DNA of 8,376 nucleotides from assembly GCA_900320235.1 (NCBI GenBank), contig ONRO01000043.1:1-8376 (forward strand), written 5' to 3'. Below are positions 5,670-8,376 of this stretch, piece after piece. The notes below the pieces were generated by a model, which had not been told where the DNA came from, did not search any database, and saw nothing but the letters and a program-made list of their open reading frames with translations. The stretch is from an uncultured Eubacteriales bacterium (lineage in GTDB: Bacteria; Bacillota; Clostridia; Oscillospirales; Acutalibacteraceae). A program made the position numbers and the translations under genes. Positions within the stretch are counted from its first letter, which is position 1. Every line of letters starts with the position of its first letter.

Positions 5670-7604
5670 TTATTCGTTTCCGGTATCTTCCGGAGCATCT
5701 TCCTTTGGAAGAACTTCCTCTTTCTCTATCGGCTCTTCAGGTGTTTCCTTCCAGACAAAAGCACAGCCGTCACGGGGAATAACAAGTTCATCTTCCTCGA
5801 TCACTGTTCCCATATATGCTTTGCCTCCTATGAATTCCTGCGGCATTTTGAAGCGTATCTCATAATCTGCTGCATTGAACACACACAGAAGCATATCCTT
5901 TTCATCTCGGCGGATATAACCCATTGTTCTGCCGCCCGATCCGAATTCTATAAGATCACCGTCGGTAAGACATGAACATTCGCCTCTCATTGCACCGAGC
6001 TCACGATACCACTGAAGTAGATCCTTATCCTCTTTTCCCCACGGGAATGTCGCACGGTTGAACGGATCCTTATAACCCTCAACGCCTACTTCATCACCAT
6101 AATAGATACACGGTACGCCCGGAAGTGTATATAGTATTCCGCTTGCTATTCTCATGCGTCTGAGTCCGTATTCACGCTGAACAGGGCTGAGCTTTGTTTC
6201 TGCCTGCCATTCTCTACCCCTGCCGTTCTGACGTTCACCTGCAAGAAGTGTTATTACTCTTTCAGTATCATGTGTTCCGAGAAGATTCATCAGTGAACGG
6301 ATAACCGGTCGTGGATAGTTCTCAAGCACATTCAGAACTATCTCGATCATATGTCTTCCGTCTCCACAGTCAAGAAACCCGAGAATTGCATCTCTGAACG
6401 GATAATTCATTACGCTGTCAAGCTCTCTGCCGTAAAGGAACTCTCTTCTGGAGCCGTAGCTTTCCTTATTAGATGCATCCTCCCAGACTTCTCCGAGAAG
6501 AAGTGCATCACTGTCAGCTGATTTTACAGCCTCTCTTATATTTCTGATGAATTCATCAGGAAGTTCATCCGCAACATCCAGTCGCCATCCGCTGTTTCCT
6601 GCTTTGATCCACTTTCTGATGATACCATTTTCTCCGTTTATATATTCATTGAAAGAATCCGAAAGCTCCTCAACCTCAGGCAGAGTATTGAAGCCCCACC
6701 ATGAATTATATATATTCGGCCATTCTATAAATCTGTACCATGTATAATATGGTGAAGAAGTTGAATTATATGCTCCGTTTCCGGGATATCTTCCCTCACG
6801 GTTGAAATACTTACTGTCACTTCCGGTATGACTGAATACTCCGTCATTTATTATGTGTATTCCAAGCTTTTTGGCTTCGGCACACATTTCACGGAAATCA
6901 GCTTCATCTCCGAGTATCGGGTCAATTGTTTCATAATCACCGGTATCGTATCTATGATTTGAATATGCCTCAAAAATAGGATTCAGATATATACAGGTAA
7001 CTCCCAGGGATTTCAGATACGGGAGTTTTTCTGTGATACCCTTCAGATCACCTCCGAAGAAATCAGAGTTGGTGATGATTCCATGCTCATTCGGCTTCCA
7101 GTCAGGAATGACATCCCAATCCTGCTGAATCTTTTTATCCGGATATACTCCGGTCTTTTCCTTGCCTGAATTATAGAATCTGTCCGGGAATATCTGATAC
7201 ATTATTCCGCCTGGCAGCCATGACGGCGTTTCAAAATCCTTTTCATAGCAAAGAAGCTGGAATCTGGGATCATGGTCTGTCATTGACAGATATCCTTCTC
7301 CGCCGAAGCCCTTCATAATAAATCTTCTGCCATATTTTGTATCGAGTCCGAAATGATACCAGTAAAGGCCTATATTTTCACATTGAACATCACATTCCCA
7401 TGCCTCATGGTCATCACCAACCATTCCGCACCAGAACATACTGTAAACATCTGTATCTCCGAATTTATCATCCTTTAAAGCAACAACTGCTGATGAACAG
7501 GCAAGATCTCTCGGAAGAATGATCTTGAAATGTAAGTTTGTCCCGAAAGGAACAGCTCCTGTTGGACTACGGTATTCCTTATTGCGGGAATTAAAAAGCT
7601 GCAT
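5670..7604 (-). CDS. GH13 alpha-glucan hydrolase (neopullulanase/cyclomaltodextrinase-like)
   Basis: The 644-residue product is an alpha-amylase-superfamily enzyme that should cleave alpha-1,4 (perhaps also alpha-1,6) bonds in maltodextrins. An N-terminal beta domain (about 1-125) precedes the barrel, which opens with GGIMYQIFPDRFYN (132-145). Conserved region I is DGVFSH (254-259), region II GWRLDVADE (339-347) with nucleophile D343 and R341, region III GEVW (371-374) with acid/base E372, and region IV LLGTHDTERV (441-450) with D446. A C-terminal beta domain (about 540-618) follows. The last 25 residues are a Glu/Pro-rich acidic tail. No signal peptide is visible, so action on imported dextrins in the cytoplasm is likely. 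The ATG at 7604-7602 has AAGGAG 8 bases upstream. The gene is a single-gene unit with its own promoter (7758-7786) and terminator (5623-5659). Exact specificity cannot be read from the motifs. Confidence 0.93.
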   Translation of the reverse strand: MQLFNSRNKEYRSPTGAVPFGTNLHFKIILPRDLACSSAVVALKDDKFGDTDVYSMFWCGMVGDDHEAWECDVQCENIGLYWYHFGLDTKYGRRFIMKGFGGEGYLSMTDHDPRFQLLCYEKDFETPSWLPGGIMYQIFPDRFYNSGKEKTGVYPDKKIQQDWDVIPDWKPNEHGIITNSDFFGGDLKGITEKLPYLKSLGVTCIYLNPIFEAYSNHRYDTGDYETIDPILGDEADFREMCAEAKKLGIHIINDGVFSHTGSDSKYFNREGRYPGNGAYNSTSSPYYTWYRFIEWPNIYNSWWGFNTLPEVEELSDSFNEYINGENGIIRKWIKAGNSGWRLDVADELPDEFIRNIREAVKSADSDALLLGEVWEDASNKESYGSRREFLYGRELDSVMNYPFRDAILGFLDCGDGRHMIEIVLNVLENYPRPVIRSLMNLLGTHDTERVITLLAGERQNGRGREWQAETKLSPVQREYGLRRMRIASGILYTLPGVPCIYYGDEVGVEGYKDPFNRATFPWGKEDKDLLQWYRELGAMRGECSCLTDGDLIEFGSGGRTMGYIRRDEKDMLLCVFNAADYEIRFKMPQEFIGGKAYMGTVIEEDELVIPRDGCAFVWKETPEEPIEKEEVLPKEDAPEDTGNE

Positions 7605-7751
7605 ACAATAAACTCCTTAAACTAAAATTAATCAGCAAACAAGCTGATTATTATTTCCGGAAGACGAATCCATGCATAAAAGCTATTCCTGAAAGCATGG
7701 TTTCCGGAATTATTATAGCTGATTATATCAGGAAATTAAACTCAAATAATC
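7605..7751 (-). promoter_or_regulatory. Long structured 5' leader of the GH13 gene
   Basis: The inferred untranslated leader is about 147 bases. Its core is a hairpin. TTCCGGAA (7702-7709) pairs with a second TTCCGGAA (7655-7662), and inside it GCATGG (7695-7700) pairs with CCATGC (7670-7675), with a 19-base loop. Nearer the gene, AATCAGC (7649-7643, minus strand) pairs with GCTGATT (7636-7630) around a 6-base loop; a short AATTTTAG and then the ribosome binding site follow. A second AATCAGC, at 7724-7718, could pair with the same GCTGATT, so two mutually exclusive folds are possible. No known riboswitch was recognised. Confidence 0.45.
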
Positions 7752-7757
7752 AAAGTT

Positions 7758-7786
7758 ATTATAATACTGAAATATTCATTAGTCAA
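7758..7786 (-). promoter_or_regulatory. Sigma-A-type promoter of the GH13 gene
   Basis: On the minus strand TTGACT (7786-7781) is followed after 17 bases by TATAAT (7763-7758). Transcription would start near 7751, about 147 bases before the ATG at 7604. I saw no clear catabolite-response (cre) sequence overlapping it. Confidence 0.75.
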
Positions 7787-8003
7787 GTCATTTTTATCTT
7801 AATTACAGCCTTATTATGACAAATTAACATTTATTGGTAAATCATCTTCATTTCGGCAGAATTGTCATAATTATCAGCTTTTTTACCTGATCAGACAAGA
7901 TTCACAGACCTTGATATTTACAACTGTATCTGCATTCAGAGTGAAGCGACCAAAGGGCACTTTTTCCAGACGCGTCACGCTGTTCACGCTGGTAAAGCTG
8001 GTA
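7787..8003. other. Gene-free stretch between GH13 promoter and right repeat
   Basis: To about 7925 this is AT-rich DNA with no convincing gene. TTATGAC (7814-7820) and GTCATAA (7864-7870) form a 7-bp inverted repeat spaced by 43 bases, of unknown meaning. From about 7930 the base composition shifts towards GC. Four degenerate 9-base tandem units occupy 7975-8010 (TCACGCTGT, TCACGCTGG, TAAAGCTGG, TAAAGCAGA), overlapping the start of the right repeat arm. A plus-strand frame is open here to a stop at about 8013 but has no ATG or ribosome binding site. Confidence 0.55.
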
Positions 8004-8241
8004 AAGCAGAAATGATGTCAGCAGTCCAGGCTAAAAATGCCGGGCGGTGCCGGAGAAAAACTTTATCAAAATGAGTAAACCGTGAATTACGACCCCGGCG
8101 GCACGCTGGTCGGCAAGCTTAATACCGCTTCTGCTTTGTCCTTTCTGACAAATTATTCAGCGTATGGTGTTCCCTTACGGAAACGCACCAAAAGAAAGAA
8201 ACCACAAGAGGAAGGGCTTGGCCCCTCCTCTTAAGGTTCCT
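8004..8241 (-). repeat. Right arm of long imperfect inverted repeat
   Basis: Read on the minus strand from 8241, this matches positions 1-240. The first 112 bases differ by five substitutions and a one-base deletion in a hairpin loop, and the remainder is about 60% similar, ending near the TTTCTGC block at about 8006. Its three hairpins correspond to those of the left arm: 8241-8197; TGGT/GTTTCC (8190-8187, 8184-8179) with GGGAAC/ACCA (8174-8165); and ATACGCT (8165-8159) with AGCG-G-TAT (8129-8122). On the plus strand a GTG-started 50-codon frame (8082-8234) with a basic RKRTKRKK stretch crosses the arm. The left arm breaks this frame with a stop, so it is unlikely to be a gene. Confidence 0.85.
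8190..8241 (-). terminator. Long hairpin of right repeat arm, terminator-like
   Basis: This is the counterpart of the hairpin at 1-46. On the minus strand AGGAACC, AAGAGGA and GGGC pair with GCCC, TCCTCTT and GGTTTCT around a 3-base loop, followed by a TTTCTTTT tail. The one stem substitution turns a G-C pair into G-T. On the plus strand the tail is CTCTTTT, so bidirectional termination is conceivable. No gene lies directly upstream of it on the minus strand within the window, so a gene-specific role cannot be assigned. Confidence 0.45.
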
Positions 8242-8334
8242 CTCTTTTGAAATCTCTCCTCCTTAACTCTACCCCGCCCCCGCTGCGCTAAGGGTGTTGC
8301 ATTTTTTGATCCGGAAACAGACGGCACAACTAAT

Positions 8335-8376
8335 ATGAAGTTATATCAGATCAACTATTCTCAGTTAATGGATTTG
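8335..8376 (+). CDS. Possible start of a gene cut by the window edge
   Basis: An ATG at 8335 begins a frame (MKLYQINYSQLMDL) that is open to the end of the window, 14 codons. The same frame is also open back to 8251, reading a plausible peptide (GVAFFDPETDGTTN just before the Met), so the true start might be further upstream or the stretch may be repeat-associated. There is no strong ribosome binding site; GGAAAC near 8313 is too far away. The fragment is too short to assign to a family. It is listed only because it could be the 5' end of a real gene. Confidence 0.3.
   Translation, partial: MKLYQINYSQLMDL

Noticed and set aside
7803..8013. Open plus-strand frame ending in a TLVKLVKQK-like peptide
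   Set aside because: It has no ATG start or ribosome binding site, and its composition changes midway at about 7930, so it looks like a chance frame across a junction.
8082..8234. 50-codon frame with basic RKRTKRKK stretch as a real small gene
   Set aside because: It starts with GTG without a ribosome binding site, and the matching sequence in the left arm has an in-frame stop and a frameshift.
1..8241. Composite transposon or genomic island bounded by inverted repeats
   Set aside because: No transposase, integrase or other mobility gene is present, and the enclosed genes are core functions in a typical arrangement. The repeats are better read as two insertions of a dispersed element.

Overview
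The window reads as a chromosomal stretch from a low-to-moderate-GC, spore-forming member of the Clostridia, most like a gut Ruminococcus or other Oscillospiraceae. That placement is inference. It rests on a recognisable spoIIR, AGGAG-type ribosome binding sites, TTGACA/TATAAT-type promoters, and an intracellular GH13 enzyme with typical Firmicutes motifs. No rRNA, tRNA, CRISPR array, transposase or phage gene was seen.

Layout, left to right. Positions 1-240 hold one arm of a long imperfect inverted repeat with strong internal hairpins. spoIIR (494-1081, +) follows, with a candidate sigma-F promoter. It runs tail to tail into a five-gene minus-strand block, and its stop codon overlaps that of ispE. 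In transcription order on the minus strand the genes are: a GH13 alpha-glucan hydrolase (7604-5670) with its own promoter, a long structured leader and a clean intrinsic terminator; rsmA/ksgA (5515-4652) and an S66 LD-carboxypeptidase-like gene (4626-3754), sharing a promoter at 5581-5609; then an Lrp/AsnC regulator (3700-3215), a class I aminotransferase (3218-2052) and ispE (1992-1078). The last three start from a near-consensus promoter that overlaps the 3' end of the S66 gene. Positions 7620-8376 hold no confident gene. They contain the GH13 leader and promoter, an AT-rich stretch, the second arm of the inverted repeat (about 8004-8241, opposite orientation), and a short reading frame that runs off the right edge.

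Most of the genes are ordinary housekeeping functions: 16S rRNA dimethylation (rsmA), isoprenoid precursor synthesis (ispE), forespore-to-mother-cell signalling (spoIIR), amino-acid transamination with a linked feast/famine regulator, cell-wall peptide trimming, and intracellular maltodextrin breakdown. rsmA, ispE and spoIIR recall a neighbourhood common in Firmicutes, with the S66, Lrp and aminotransferase genes lying between rsmA and ispE.

The least ordinary content is outside the genes. The two repeat copies are about 95% identical over their first 112 bases. They fold into successive hairpins, and nearly every difference between them preserves pairing, including a C:G to T:A double change. 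Reading frames through the repeat are not preserved. This suggests a structured RNA or DNA element rather than a coding one. The GH13 leader is a second candidate regulatory RNA.
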